Part shown: positions 33,551 through 42,468 of the stretch, in pieces
Numbering within the stretch: position 1 is the first letter of the stretch
Layout of the letters: each line of letters opens with the position of its first letter
NCBI GenBank assembly: GCA_965204695.1
Contig: OZ242007.1
Location: 2,418,001-2,482,000 of the forward strand
Reading direction: 5' to 3'
Source: JAHEKD01 sp965204695
GTDB taxonomy: Bacteria; Pseudomonadota; Gammaproteobacteria; Arenicellales; JAHEKD01
DNA length: 64,000 nt
Made by a program: the position numbers and the translations under genes
Notes under the pieces: model-generated
Databases searched by the model: none
The model's input: the letters and a program-made list of their open reading frames with translations, nothing else
What the model was told of the DNA's origin: nothing

Positions 33551-33754
33551 ATGAAATCCGCCTATGCTGCTAGCTATTACGAAGCCCCGGGTGGTTACAA
33601 GTCGGTACTGCATCACAACACCTCACCTGGAGATTTCCATCGCTGGATGTTAAAGCGCGATTTGGTTGAGCGATTCCGTATGCAGATGCTACAGTTAATC
33701 GGCCCAGTTCATGGCCCCACACCTATTGACATTGACTACGGTATTAAACCTTAA
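33551..33754 (+). CDS. Small hypothetical protein or gene fragment upstream of GST
   Basis: 67 aa, rich in aromatic and basic residues (AYAASYYEAPGGYKSVLHHN, HRWMLKRDLVERFRMQML, GPVHGPTPIDIDYGIKP). The composition looks coding. There is a GTGGTGGT stretch just before the ATG. I do not recognise it; it could be a genuine small protein or the surviving C-terminus of a larger one. It lies 38 bp before the GST gene on the same strand. Confidence 0.45.
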   Translation: MKSAYAASYYEAPGGYKSVLHHNTSPGDFHRWMLKRDLVERFRMQMLQLIGPVHGPTPIDIDYGIKP

Positions 33755-33792
33755 TCTCACTCGACTAAGCACAAAGCTATAGGTAAAAACGA

Positions 33793-34419
33793 ATGAAAAA
33801 ACTTTACACATGGAATACACCGAATGGGCAGAAACCAGCAATCTTGCTTGAGGAGCTTGGTGAACCCTACGAATTAGTATTTGTTGACATCGGCAACGGG
33901 GAACAATTCAATGAAGAATTTGTAGTGATCAACCCAAACAGCAAAATTCCTGCATTGACGGATGATAACATTGTGTTATTTGAGTCAGGCGCTATTCTTC
34001 AATACCTGGCCGATAAGTATTCACGTTTCATTGCGCCAAATGGTCAGGATCGTGCAACCGCTCTATCATGGTGCTATTGGCAAGTCGGTGGCCTCGGCCC
34101 GATGATTGGTCAATGGGGACACTTCATTCAAGCTGATGAAAAACTTCCTTATGCTATCGAGCGTTACTTGGTTGAGTCAATTCGTCTTTACGAGGTGCTA
34201 GACAAGCGTTTGGGTCAAGTGCCGTTTTTAGCCGGAGCTGAGTACACTATTGCCGACATGATGTCTTTTCCCTGGGTAAAGGGTGGATTGATGTATCTGA
34301 AAAATTTTGCTGACCCAGATCGATTGCCTGAGCTGCCGAATGTGAATCATTGGATAGATGAAATTGATGCACGTCCGGCTGTGAAAAAAGCTTTTGAGCG
34401 ACTAAGTGGCAAAGTCTAG
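33793..34419 (+). CDS. Glutathione S-transferase family protein (Nu-class-like)
   Basis: 208 aa. N-terminal thioredoxin-like domain (KLYTWNTPNGQKPAILLEELGEPYEL, NPNSKIPALTD, LFESGAILQYLADKY with the glutathione-binding ES motif) and helical C-terminal domain (YTIADMMSFPWV). TPNGQKP is the marker of YfcG/YghU-like Nu-class enzymes, which act as disulfide-bond reductases on glutathione adducts. It is convergent with the first ECF42 gene. Confidence 0.93.
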   Translation: MKKLYTWNTPNGQKPAILLEELGEPYELVFVDIGNGEQFNEEFVVINPNSKIPALTDDNIVLFESGAILQYLADKYSRFIAPNGQDRATALSWCYWQVGGLGPMIGQWGHFIQADEKLPYAIERYLVESIRLYEVLDKRLGQVPFLAGAEYTIADMMSFPWVKGGLMYLKNFADPDRLPELPNVNHWIDEIDARPAVKKAFERLSGKV

Positions 34420-34436
34420 ATCGATCAATGGCTGAA

Positions 34437-35702
34437 TCATTGTGTTTTTAAATTAAAGTCATATTTTTGCATTCTTTTGGAGAGTAATTTGCGAAGACTC
34501 GGTGTGGGTGCCGATGATAATGCTAATTGAGCGTTTACTCGGGCTTTCTTGATCTCACCACAACGAAATTGTAAGTCCGCTATTACGGCATGCCAATGAT
34601 ATGAACGTTCAAGCCAATCGGGAATATCTTTTGTTGTCAATATAGCTAAACCTATTTGCGGCCCCTGCCATTCTGCCAGTGCTAATGCCCAATTTAAACG
34701 ATGTAAGACTGTCGGAGCGATAAGCTCCAGTAATTCATAGGAATGCACGATCTTATCCCATTTTGTTTGTTCAAAGCAGGGTGCTAGGCAATGTTCGGCT
34801 GCTATATTTGCCTCTAAATGATATCTTGACAAAGTTTCACCTTCTGCCGACTTGTTCAGAAACTGCATGCCCTTGATGATGAGACTTTTATTCCATTTAT
34901 TCCTGTCTTGATGCTCCAGCAACAACAAGCTTCCAGAATCATCCTGTCGTGCATTTATCCTCGAAAGGTGGAAATACATCATTGCTAACAGTGCGTAAGT
35001 TGTTGGTACATTTCCTACAGTACTGTTTGAAAGGAGTTTGGCTAAACGAATAGCTTCCTCACATAAATCCTGTCGGATGGCAGAATCTGTTTGCGAAGAC
35101 AAATAGCCTTCAGTAAACAACAAGTACAATACATTGTGCACCATATCTAAGCGTGTTGACATTTGTGCGTTGGTCAAAGTATCCGGCTCAACAGATTTAG
35201 ATTGAAGGACTTTCCTGGCACGAGTAAAACGCTTATATACATTAGCTTCAGTAATGAATAAACGCAGTGAAATTTCTCTTACACTGAACCCGCATAAGCA
35301 TTTCAGTGTGAAAACCAATTGTGACTCAAAAGGAATAGCATCATTACAGGCCACGAACAACATTCGCAGTAATGAATCATTCATCTCACCAACTAGCGGC
35401 ACCTCAACCGGTTGTTCGGATGCAGACTCTTCTAAACTGAAATGTGCTTGTAATAACTTTTGACGATTTTGTGAATCCCGCAGTTCAGATATTAGCTGAC
35501 GATAAGCAACAGTATATAGCCACGCAGATAGATTATCTGGAACAGTTTTTTGATTCCAATAATAGATGGCTTTCATCATCGCATCTTGAACAGCGTCTTC
35601 AACTTCCTGCAGATGAATCACACCAACACGGCGTAATAAAGAAGCCACGAGTTGCCCATACTCGTGGCGAAAAACATGTTCTACATGTTCAAAATGGCTC
35701 AA
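34437..35702 (-). CDS. ECF42-type RNA polymerase sigma factor with C-terminal DUF6596/TPR-like extension (module 1)
   Basis: 421 aa. Sigma-2 region (VEDAVQDAMMKAIYYWNQ, LSAWLYTVAYRQLISELRD) and sigma-4 helix-turn-helix (LCGFSVREISLRLFITEANVYKRFTRARKVLQ). A long C-terminal domain follows (LYLLFTEGYLSSQTDSAIRQDLCEEAIRLAKLL, LLALMYF-like run, LNWALALAEWQGPQIGLAIL), the mark of group ECF42. This extension replaces a classical anti-sigma factor in controlling activity. The gene overlaps the DGPF gene by 4 bp; a candidate autoregulated promoter lies at 36106-36132. Confidence 0.93.
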   Translation of the reverse strand: MSHFEHVEHVFRHEYGQLVASLLRRVGVIHLQEVEDAVQDAMMKAIYYWNQKTVPDNLSAWLYTVAYRQLISELRDSQNRQKLLQAHFSLEESASEQPVEVPLVGEMNDSLLRMLFVACNDAIPFESQLVFTLKCLCGFSVREISLRLFITEANVYKRFTRARKVLQSKSVEPDTLTNAQMSTRLDMVHNVLYLLFTEGYLSSQTDSAIRQDLCEEAIRLAKLLSNSTVGNVPTTYALLAMMYFHLSRINARQDDSGSLLLLEHQDRNKWNKSLIIKGMQFLNKSAEGETLSRYHLEANIAAEHCLAPCFEQTKWDKIVHSYELLELIAPTVLHRLNWALALAEWQGPQIGLAILTTKDIPDWLERSYHWHAVIADLQFRCGEIKKARVNAQLALSSAPTPSLRKLLSKRMQKYDFNLKTQ

Positions 35703-36043
35703 GGCGTAGAAATTTCTCTTATTTCGATGCTGACACCTTTGTTTTCGATCATGGGGCTTGCCTGAATCACCGAAATTGCTTCATCCAGGGAGGCTGCAGA
35801 TAACAACATATAACCCCCAACGATTTCTTTTAATTCAATAAAAGGCCCGTCTTTAATACTATCTTGTTTGACAACACTGCCTATTTCGCCCAACTTATTG
35901 CCCATATCAACAATATTGTTAGAGAATTTGCTTTGCCATTGTTGATATTTCGCAAATATTGCCTCCATTTCAGAGGGTGACGGTTTATCGCATCCACCAG
36001 CCGCTTCACTACGTAAAATGCACATATACTGTTTATTGCTCAT
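35699..36043 (-). CDS. YciI-like DGPF-domain protein (module 1)
   Basis: 114 aa. The YciI/DGPF fold is shown by MCILRSEAAGG near the start, KDGPFIELKEIVGGYMLLSAASLDEAISVIQ in the middle, and VSIEIREI at the end; the DGPF motif itself is intact. DGPF genes are the standard partners of ECF42 sigma factors and their usual regulon members; their chemistry is unknown. An AAAGGAG stretch precedes the ATG. It overlaps the sigma gene by four bases (ATGA), so they are co-translated. Confidence 0.93.
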   Translation of the reverse strand: MSNKQYMCILRSEAAGGCDKPSPSEMEAIFAKYQQWQSKFSNNIVDMGNKLGEIGSVVKQDSIKDGPFIELKEIVGGYMLLSAASLDEAISVIQASPMIENKGVSIEIREISTP

Positions 36044-36105
36044 TGATAAACTCCTTTAAAAATTAGAACTACACATCAGCGAATTAAACATACTGATATT
36101 AAGAT

Positions 36106-36132
36106 GACGTTTCTACTGTCCAAAATTGGACA
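36106..36132 (-). promoter_or_regulatory. Candidate ECF42 promoter of module 1
   Basis: On the minus strand: TGTCCA, 17 bases, CGTC, ending about 60 bases before the DGPF start codon. It matches the ECF42 promoter form as I remember it (TGTCGA at -35, CG(A/T)C at -10) with one mismatch, and has the same 17-base spacing as the element before module 2. The -35 half is also one arm of the dyad TGTCCAA-TT-TTGGACA. Confidence 0.6.
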
Positions 36133-36262
36133 GACTAATAAATTTTTTTCAAACAAACATTTGATCATAATCCAATCACAGTATAATGTTCGCCTGTTGC
36201 GTGCGAATTTATCGTGTCTGTCTGCAGCCAGGGTCAGGAGTGGCGTTGTTAAACCAAAATAG

Positions 36263-37180
36263 TCACCCTCTCCCGCTGAAAAAGTCCAACGCCAGTAAAC
36301 CGCAGGGGTGAACTTTACCTTTTTCAGTCAAGGTAGCGTAGAGGCCGGAATCATAGTGTTCATAGTCGTCAGTAAGCGGAACCAATGAACTGGACTTAAG
36401 ATAACGCTCGATTAATCCTTTCCATCCCAATGCAATTCCTTGGCCGGATACGGCGGCTTCTAATAGATAAACATAATTGTCAAATGAAATAAACTTGGGC
36501 GAAAAGCCCATCAGTTTTTGCCTGGTAAACCAGTCTTCCCAGTTAACCCAGCCCTGATTTTGTTTGGTCATCTTCAAAAATGGTAGATCTATCCAATGAT
36601 CCGCCGGGTTACTCAGAACTTGTTGATGTGTTTTATAAAAATCCGGCGAGCACACAGGTTTAATGGCGTCATTAAATACCAGTGAGAAATGTTTAGGGTT
36701 TGTTTCGGTGTGCTGATAGCTAAGCAGAATATCAATCCTACGGTCAATGAATCGCTCCATGAGTTCATATTCTGAGGTCAAAATATTGATGGAGATTTGA
36801 TCACCGATGGCTTTTTGAAAATCGTTAAATACTGGCATTAAAACCAAATGTGAAACCTCATGGGTACAGGCAATCGTTAGAGTGTTATCTTCATCACGAT
36901 TTGAGCTGGTACTAACGGCCAGCTGCAGGCTTTCCAGCCCGGAAACGACAAGTCGATAAAATTGTTCCCCCTGTTTCGTCAGCGCTACCCGTTGTTGTCC
37001 TTTTCGTATCCGCTCGAACAACAATGTATTCAATCTGGCCTCAAGCTCTGAGATGTGGCGGCTGATTGCTGATTGTGAAGTACTTAATTCTTCCGCTGCC
37101 TTGCTAAAACTTAACAGTCGGGCCGCACTTTCAAAGGCAACCAATGCCGTAATAGAAGGTAGTCGATATTTTTTCTGCAT
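36263..37180 (-). CDS. LysR family transcriptional regulator (GcvA-like branch)
   Basis: 305 aa. HTH LPSITALVAFESAARLLSFSKAAEELSTSQSAISRHISELEARL, typical of the GcvA/AmpR branch, and a PBP2 effector domain (LTIACTHEVSHLVLMPVF, VYLLEAAVSGQGIALGWKGLIERYL). It is divergent from the sulfotransferase gene across a 283-bp region that holds a hairpin cluster. The regulated gene is unknown; the sulfotransferase is the natural candidate. Confidence 0.92.
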   Translation of the reverse strand: MQKKYRLPSITALVAFESAARLLSFSKAAEELSTSQSAISRHISELEARLNTLLFERIRKGQQRVALTKQGEQFYRLVVSGLESLQLAVSTSSNRDEDNTLTIACTHEVSHLVLMPVFNDFQKAIGDQISINILTSEYELMERFIDRRIDILLSYQHTETNPKHFSLVFNDAIKPVCSPDFYKTHQQVLSNPADHWIDLPFLKMTKQNQGWVNWEDWFTRQKLMGFSPKFISFDNYVYLLEAAVSGQGIALGWKGLIERYLKSSSLVPLTDDYEHYDSGLYATLTEKGKVHPCGLLALDFFSGRG

Positions 37181-37281
37181 ATCAATTATGATATCTATTT
37201 ATATAATCAAAGCAATTGCAGCAAAAGCTAAAGGTAATATACTATGCCAGATTTGGCAATTAGATCGATATTTATTATCGT

Positions 37282-37430
37282 TCGCGTAAGCGATAGACTA
37301 CCACGGGCTTGCCCGTGGATGAATGAGTGTATATAGATTGAACATCGTACCTTATAAAGGTGCGATGTTCATCGGATCAGCCCTAAGGGCTGTTACGGTA
37401 AGCACCCCGGGTTTACCCGGGGGAATCTAT
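37282..37430. repeat. Cluster of five hairpins (REP-like or structured element)
   Basis: Between divergent genes, with no coding potential. TCGC-GTAA-GCGA (37282-37293); CCACGGGC-TT-GCCCGTGG (37301-37318); a 12-pair stem with 7-base loop (37340-37370, GAACATCG...CGATGTTC); CAGCC-CTAAG-GGCTG (37378-37392); CCCCGGGT-TT-ACCCGGGG (37405-37422). ATAGATT (37333-37339) pairs with AATCTAT (37424-37430), enclosing the last three hairpins in one branched fold. The hairpins with two-base loops resemble REP/RAYT-type elements. No T-run follows any of them, so they are not ordinary terminators. Confidence 0.7.
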
Positions 37431-37463
37431 TGATATTACTAGCAAGATCATAGAGGAAAATTA

Positions 37464-38219
37464 ATGCATAAAATTCTTGCCTTGTGGGCAACCCCACGAT
37501 CGACTTCCACGGCGTTTGAACGTGTTATGTCTAACCGTGGTGATATGGAATGTTTTCATGAACCCTATTGCGAAGCCTATTACTACGGCGAAGATCGACG
37601 TAATGACCGTTATTTTATTGCCGATCCAAGTCTTGAGACAACCACCGGGTTGACAATTGCCGGAGTGCATCAAATGCTAACGGGCCTTGCCGCCAGCCAG
37701 CCGGTTTTTGTTAAGGAATTTGCCTATTCGATTATGCATATGGCCGACGATGCATTTCTTGATGATTTCACCCACACTTTTCTGATCCGTGACCCGGAAA
37801 AAGTGCTGACATCCATGCATTCACGCTGGCCTGACATTACCCTGCCTGAAATTGGATTTGAAGATCTGCATACGTTGTTTAAGCGTATCGCTGACCGCGA
37901 AGGTAAAGCGCCTGTTGTTATCGATTCCGATGAATTACTAGCGTCATCGGAGAAAGGTATGGAAGTTTATTGCAACGCTGTCGGCATTTCTTTTATTCCT
38001 GAAGCGCTGCACTGGGAAAAACAGGATGAAAACCCGACTTGGAATACCGATGAACACGGTTTTCACGATAGCCTGAAGGCCAGTACCGGTCTGAAACCAC
38101 AAAAACGCAATTATCCGCCACTGGAATCAAGTGCTGACATGATGCGCCTGTATAAGGCATCAAAACCTCATTACGATGCGCTTTACGAGCATAGAATCAG
38201 CATTAGTAGTGAATCATGA
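37464..38219 (+). CDS. Sulfotransferase family protein
   Basis: 251 aa. ILALWATPRSTSTAFERVM carries the 5'-phosphosulfate loop (TPRSTS) and HTFLIRDPEKVLTSMHSRWPD the 3'-phosphate (PAPS) binding region; FHEPYCEAYYYG is also typical of this small cytosolic-type family. It would transfer sulfate from PAPS to an unknown small acceptor. GAGG eight bases before ATG 37464. It is divergent from LysR and convergent (6 bp) with the aminotransferase. Confidence 0.85.
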   Translation: MHKILALWATPRSTSTAFERVMSNRGDMECFHEPYCEAYYYGEDRRNDRYFIADPSLETTTGLTIAGVHQMLTGLAASQPVFVKEFAYSIMHMADDAFLDDFTHTFLIRDPEKVLTSMHSRWPDITLPEIGFEDLHTLFKRIADREGKAPVVIDSDELLASSEKGMEVYCNAVGISFIPEALHWEKQDENPTWNTDEHGFHDSLKASTGLKPQKRNYPPLESSADMMRLYKASKPHYDALYEHRISISSES

Positions 38220-38225
38220 AGGTAG

Positions 38226-39350
38226 TCAAGCCGTATTATTCAAATAATCCCGAAAAACATTCAAACCTTCATCAATGTTTTTACGACCAAAACCTATTCG
38301 AAATCGGTCTTGTGGTGCTTGCAGTAATTCTGAGTGATAAATTTTAGGTGGTAACAATAGAATTCCTGTTTGTTCTACAAGCTGCTCACAAAATTCATTG
38401 GTGTTTAATGGACCCTTGTAACGAGGGTAGCCAACGCAACCGCCATCAGGTCGGGTCCATTCAAACAGTTCTTCAAACTCTGAGAAGAAGAAGGTTAGTT
38501 TCTCTGCATTTTTATTAACCAATTCTCTATTACGTTGTAAAATTTTGTCCTTTACCTTAAGTGCAATAATGGCCAACCGTTCACTTGGTGCCGAATTACA
38601 GATTGAAAGATAATGTTTATAGTGCTCCATTTTTTGTAATAGCTCGATGTCTTTAGACATTATCCAGCCAATTCGCAGGCCTGATAAGCCATAAGCTTTA
38701 GACATCACGTTAAGAGAGAGGCCTTTATCATAAACATCAGCGACTTGGGGCAGTCGAATCGAATCATCTCGCTCTACCAAGCGGTAAACTTCATCACTGA
38801 ACAAATAGATATCATGCTTGCTGCACAGTTTCACAAGTTGATTAAACGTGTCATGATCGATAACTGCACCCGTTGGGTTGTTAGGAAAATTAATTGAAAT
38901 GAGTTTTGTATTCGGCTTAATTAGGCTTTTGAGCTGATCTATATCCAATGACCAATCGTCGTCTTCATTTAAAAGTACCCCTGATACTTCACAGATTTGC
39001 AGCGGCATGGTTTCGGCCGCTTGATAATTGGGTACGACAATAATGGCATGATCATTTTTGCTGAGCAAAGTACGCATGGCGATGTAAACACCTTCTTCAG
39101 CACCGGCAAAACATAAGATATTAGAAGGTGCTGCCGTATCATAAGTTTTGGAAATCTGTTCTCGCAATTCCGGGTGACCATAGGTTTCGGTATAACCTAA
39201 CCATTGTTGCTCAAACTTTTCTCGGTCCTCGGGGGATGCCAAACCTAAAAGCTCAGATATAGATAGGCTTTCTATATCTGAAGCTGTCATGTGGTATTTA
39301 GCGGTAAATTCCCATTTGGAAAAATACACTTCCAGAGCAAAATCGCGCAT
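38226..39350 (-). CDS. Class I/II pyridoxal-phosphate aminotransferase
   Basis: 374 aa. YTETYGHPELREQISKTY, SINFPNNPTGAVI (the NNPTG motif), DIYLFSDEVYR and VMSKAYGLSGLRIGW (Schiff-base Lys) are the fold-type I aminotransferase motifs. The N-terminal FSKWEFTAKYHMTASDIESL marks a recurrent subfamily of unknown amino-acid specificity. It lies upstream of no obvious pathway partner; the substrate-binding protein gene is 79 bp upstream on the same strand and may be co-transcribed. Confidence 0.9.
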   Translation of the reverse strand: MRDFALEVYFSKWEFTAKYHMTASDIESLSISELLGLASPEDREKFEQQWLGYTETYGHPELREQISKTYDTAAPSNILCFAGAEEGVYIAMRTLLSKNDHAIIVVPNYQAAETMPLQICEVSGVLLNEDDDWSLDIDQLKSLIKPNTKLISINFPNNPTGAVIDHDTFNQLVKLCSKHDIYLFSDEVYRLVERDDSIRLPQVADVYDKGLSLNVMSKAYGLSGLRIGWIMSKDIELLQKMEHYKHYLSICNSAPSERLAIIALKVKDKILQRNRELVNKNAEKLTFFFSEFEELFEWTRPDGGCVGYPRYKGPLNTNEFCEQLVEQTGILLLPPKIYHSELLQAPQDRFRIGFGRKNIDEGLNVFRDYLNNTA

Positions 39351-39429
39351 GCTATTCCTTAAAAAAGATTTCTATTTTCAGTAGTGTTGATTGGAGCCAA
39401 AGCTGCTGACCCCAATCAATTAAGAAGTA

Positions 39430-41037
39430 TTATGAAGCAAACCACCAGCGTTCCATAAATCGTCCACCGTCAAGATCGAAGTTGGAGGCCATATCGCTAT
39501 GACCAATATTGTTACCGGTTGCAAAAACATAAGAGGCGAACATGGGTACGATTACGCCACCTTCCTGGTTCAAAATTTGTTGCAGTTCAAAATACATTTC
39601 AGCGCGTTTGGCTTCGTCGAGTTCGGCTCTGGCTATGACTAATAATTCGTTAAAGCGCTCATGTTCGAAAGCTGTATCGTTCCAAGGTACGCCAGAGGCA
39701 TAAGCTGTCGAAAGCATCCAATCCACCGTAGGTCGGCCACCCCAATAACAGGCACAGAATGGTTTAGAGTTCCAAACATTTGCCCAATAACCATCATTAG
39801 GCTCCCGAACAACATTGATAGTGATACCTGCAGCTTTGGCTTGCTCCGCAAATAGCACTGATGTGTCAACCGCACCTGGGTAGGCGGCATCGGCGGTATG
39901 TAAATCCACTGTCAGTGATTCCATACCGGCTTTTTTAAGATGTTCTTTGGCACGTTCAGGATCATAAGTCGTTTGTTCCAAACCAGCAGCATAAAACTGA
40001 GTGTTTGAGCCGATAGGGTGATCATTGCCGATTTGACCATAACCTTGCAGCACTTTTTCCAGAATTTCTTCGCGATTAACCGAGTATTTGAGTGCCTGGC
40101 GTACATCATTATTATCAAACGGGGCAATATTAGTCCGCATTGGGAATGTATAGTGTTGTGTCCCAGTCGTTTGGTGGATATGTATATTCTGATTACGTTG
40201 TAATAAAGTAACGGTTTTTAAATCGACTCTATCGATAACATCCACTTCACCTGATACCAGTGCATTGGTGCGTGATGCCGGATCAATGATAGAGATCATC
40301 TCTACTTCGTCAAAGTAACCGCGGTCGGATTTCCAGTAATCGGGATTTTTTTCCAAGTCAGCGCGAACTCCAGGGTCATAAGTCTTGGATACATAAGCAC
40401 CACAGCCCACACCGGATTGCCAGTCTGCCGTGCCATCTTCATTGCCCGCTACAATCGGCAGATGGTAATCAGTCATAATAAAGGGAAAATCGGCATTACC
40501 TGACTCAAGGTTGAAAACGACGGTATGGCTGCCATCGGCTTTTATGTCTGTAATCGGCGCTAAAATCGGTTTGGCGGCTGACTGAGATGCTTCTCCGCGG
40601 TGGTGATTAATTGAAGCGACCACATCATCGGCTGTTAAATCCTTGCCATTATGGAAAGTGACACCCTGGCGAATTTTGAACGTCCAGGTTGACGCATCTG
40701 CAGAGGCTTCCCAGCTCTCGGCAAGTTCAGGTTGTACTGAGCTGTCGTGGCCTACCTCTGTTAAATAATTGTGTACACCGTAGCCACGTGACAATTCAAA
40801 ACCATTTTCCCAGGTGGCTGGGTCGAGTGAATCACTAGTCGCTCCATGAGCAATGCCAGCACGTAATTTGCCGCCGCTGTTGGGTGACGAAGCTTCAGAG
40901 GCCCATAATTTTGATGCACTGCCGAAGGTTAAGCCAGCCGCGATCGCCGTTTGCATAAACTCACGTCTAGAAATGTTTTTAATTTTGCTTAGGCTTAGCA
41001 AATTGGTAATAAGGTTGCCTTTGGTGATGTTATTCAT
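39430..41037 (-). CDS. ABC transporter substrate-binding protein, family 5 (dipeptide/oligopeptide type), Tat-exported
   Basis: About 535 aa. A twin-arginine signal (ISRREFMQTAIAAGLTFGSASKLWAS, about residues 20-45) and the SBP family 5 body (LAESWEASADASTWTFKIRQGVTFHNGKDLTADDVVASI, VRQALKYSVNREEIL, GVIVPMFASYVF). ATG 41037 has AGAGGAA upstream; a longer frame from 41121 is rejected. No permease or ATPase genes are in the window, so it is an orphan binding protein. The ligand could be a peptide, nickel chelate or opine-like compound. Confidence 0.9.
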   Translation of the reverse strand: MNNITKGNLITNLLSLSKIKNISRREFMQTAIAAGLTFGSASKLWASEASSPNSGGKLRAGIAHGATSDSLDPATWENGFELSRGYGVHNYLTEVGHDSSVQPELAESWEASADASTWTFKIRQGVTFHNGKDLTADDVVASINHHRGEASQSAAKPILAPITDIKADGSHTVVFNLESGNADFPFIMTDYHLPIVAGNEDGTADWQSGVGCGAYVSKTYDPGVRADLEKNPDYWKSDRGYFDEVEMISIIDPASRTNALVSGEVDVIDRVDLKTVTLLQRNQNIHIHQTTGTQHYTFPMRTNIAPFDNNDVRQALKYSVNREEILEKVLQGYGQIGNDHPIGSNTQFYAAGLEQTTYDPERAKEHLKKAGMESLTVDLHTADAAYPGAVDTSVLFAEQAKAAGITINVVREPNDGYWANVWNSKPFCACYWGGRPTVDWMLSTAYASGVPWNDTAFEHERFNELLVIARAELDEAKRAEMYFELQQILNQEGGVIVPMFASYVFATGNNIGHSDMASNFDLDGGRFMERWWFAS

Positions 41038-41211
41038 GATGTTCCTCTGTATGTATGATAAAAAAGCTAGTATATAAAGATAAGAAAATTCAGTGTAGAG
41101 GTTTATCGCTGCTTTTGTCATTATTGAAATTGAATCAATGTTGTTATACTTTTTAGAGCCAGTGTAATTTAGTTATAATTCGCGCCATTAGAATTAAACT
41201 TGAATACCGAA

Positions 41212-42429
41212 ATGGCATTAGCAGACAAAAACCCGCTATGGCGCCCGCCTAAACATCACCAGGACTTACCTGAATCACATAATCATGTGCATTGGATGGA
41301 GTTGTTTTATGATTTGATCCACGTGGTGATGATTTTCTTGTTGGGCAACTACTTGTCTCACCATCATGACATGGCGGGCTTTATTGCCTTTGTCATGATT
41401 TTTATCGCTATGTGGTTGGCCTGGGGTGAAACGTCGGTTTATAACTCCCTATATATAAGTACTGATTGGTTGTATCGGTTGTGTACGGCATTTCAAACCT
41501 TATCAGTCATGTTTATGGCAGCGTCGATTCCCGCCATAGAACCTTCTTTAAGCGATCCGGGAAAAGGCTTTACTTATTTCGCAGCAGCTTATGGCATGAA
41601 TCGATTAATTCTGGGGTTGATGTACTTTCGTACCGTTAAGTCGAAAGTTGAACATACCAGCCTGGGACATGAACAGGCCATTCGTTTTTTCTTGCTGAGC
41701 ATATTGTTTTTTGTGGCCGCGTTTTTGTCGGGATCAGCGGGTGTAATCCTGTTTATCGCCGGTGTGGTGATGACTCAGTTTTTTTACTTTATCCCTAAAC
41801 TGACCATTATGCGATTAGAACGATTCATTCCACGCGTGGGCCATTTTACCGAACGCTTCGCACTATTGTTATTGATCGTGAATGGAGAGGGTTTCTTCAA
41901 ACTGGTGGTGACATTATCCGAAAAGGGTATTTATAAGGTTGGACCAGAAGTTTTATTCAATGTCTCATTGGGTGGTCTTTCTGTTTTTGCTTTGACCTGG
42001 ATTTATTTCGATTTTGTCGGTAACGCTAAAATTCGAAAGGATGATCGTTATCTGTATATGACTTGGACTGGGCATATGTTGTTAATGCTCGCAGCAGTAA
42101 TGATCGGTGTTGCGTTAGCTGGTGAAGTTTATGTCGGTTTTATGGAGCCTTATCCGGTTTATTACGGTACTTTGGGTTGCTTGGGATTGGCGCTTTATTT
42201 GTTCAGCATCTTTATTATCCAATGTAGTGTAGAACCACAGGCCGCTCATCGATTTGCTAATCCTACAGTGTTGTTTTCCGCCATAGGATTAGCATTATTG
42301 TGTTTCGCAACTTTTCGTTATATGCCTTCAATATTAGGCAATTTACTCTGGGCAAGTGCGATTATCCTTGTATTACCAGTTCAAATATTCAGGGCTTATG
42401 TAGTTTTATCGAAAGAAGAGAGTGATTGA
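41212..42429 (+). CDS. Low temperature requirement protein A (LtrA)-like membrane protein
   Basis: 405 aa with about ten hydrophobic segments. The N-terminal HVHWMELFYDLIHVVMIFLLGNYL with conserved WxELFYDL, and PRVGHFTERFALLLLIVNGEG, are LtrA hallmarks. The family is named from a cold-sensitive Listeria mutant; the transport or enzymatic activity is unknown. ATG 41212 is preferred to a TTG at 41200; no strong ribosome binding site is seen for either. Transcribed divergently from the binding-protein gene. Confidence 0.88.
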   Translation: MALADKNPLWRPPKHHQDLPESHNHVHWMELFYDLIHVVMIFLLGNYLSHHHDMAGFIAFVMIFIAMWLAWGETSVYNSLYISTDWLYRLCTAFQTLSVMFMAASIPAIEPSLSDPGKGFTYFAAAYGMNRLILGLMYFRTVKSKVEHTSLGHEQAIRFFLLSILFFVAAFLSGSAGVILFIAGVVMTQFFYFIPKLTIMRLERFIPRVGHFTERFALLLLIVNGEGFFKLVVTLSEKGIYKVGPEVLFNVSLGGLSVFALTWIYFDFVGNAKIRKDDRYLYMTWTGHMLLMLAAVMIGVALAGEVYVGFMEPYPVYYGTLGCLGLALYLFSIFIIQCSVEPQAAHRFANPTVLFSAIGLALLCFATFRYMPSILGNLLWASAIILVLPVQIFRAYVVLSKEESD

Positions 42430-42468
42430 CCCGAGTCTTCAGGCTGTACTTTGTTTACTTATTAAAAT

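Noticed and set aside
37282..37430. attC site of an integron
   Set aside because: No integrase gene, no R/L boxes of attC type and several separate hairpins rather than one imperfect one.
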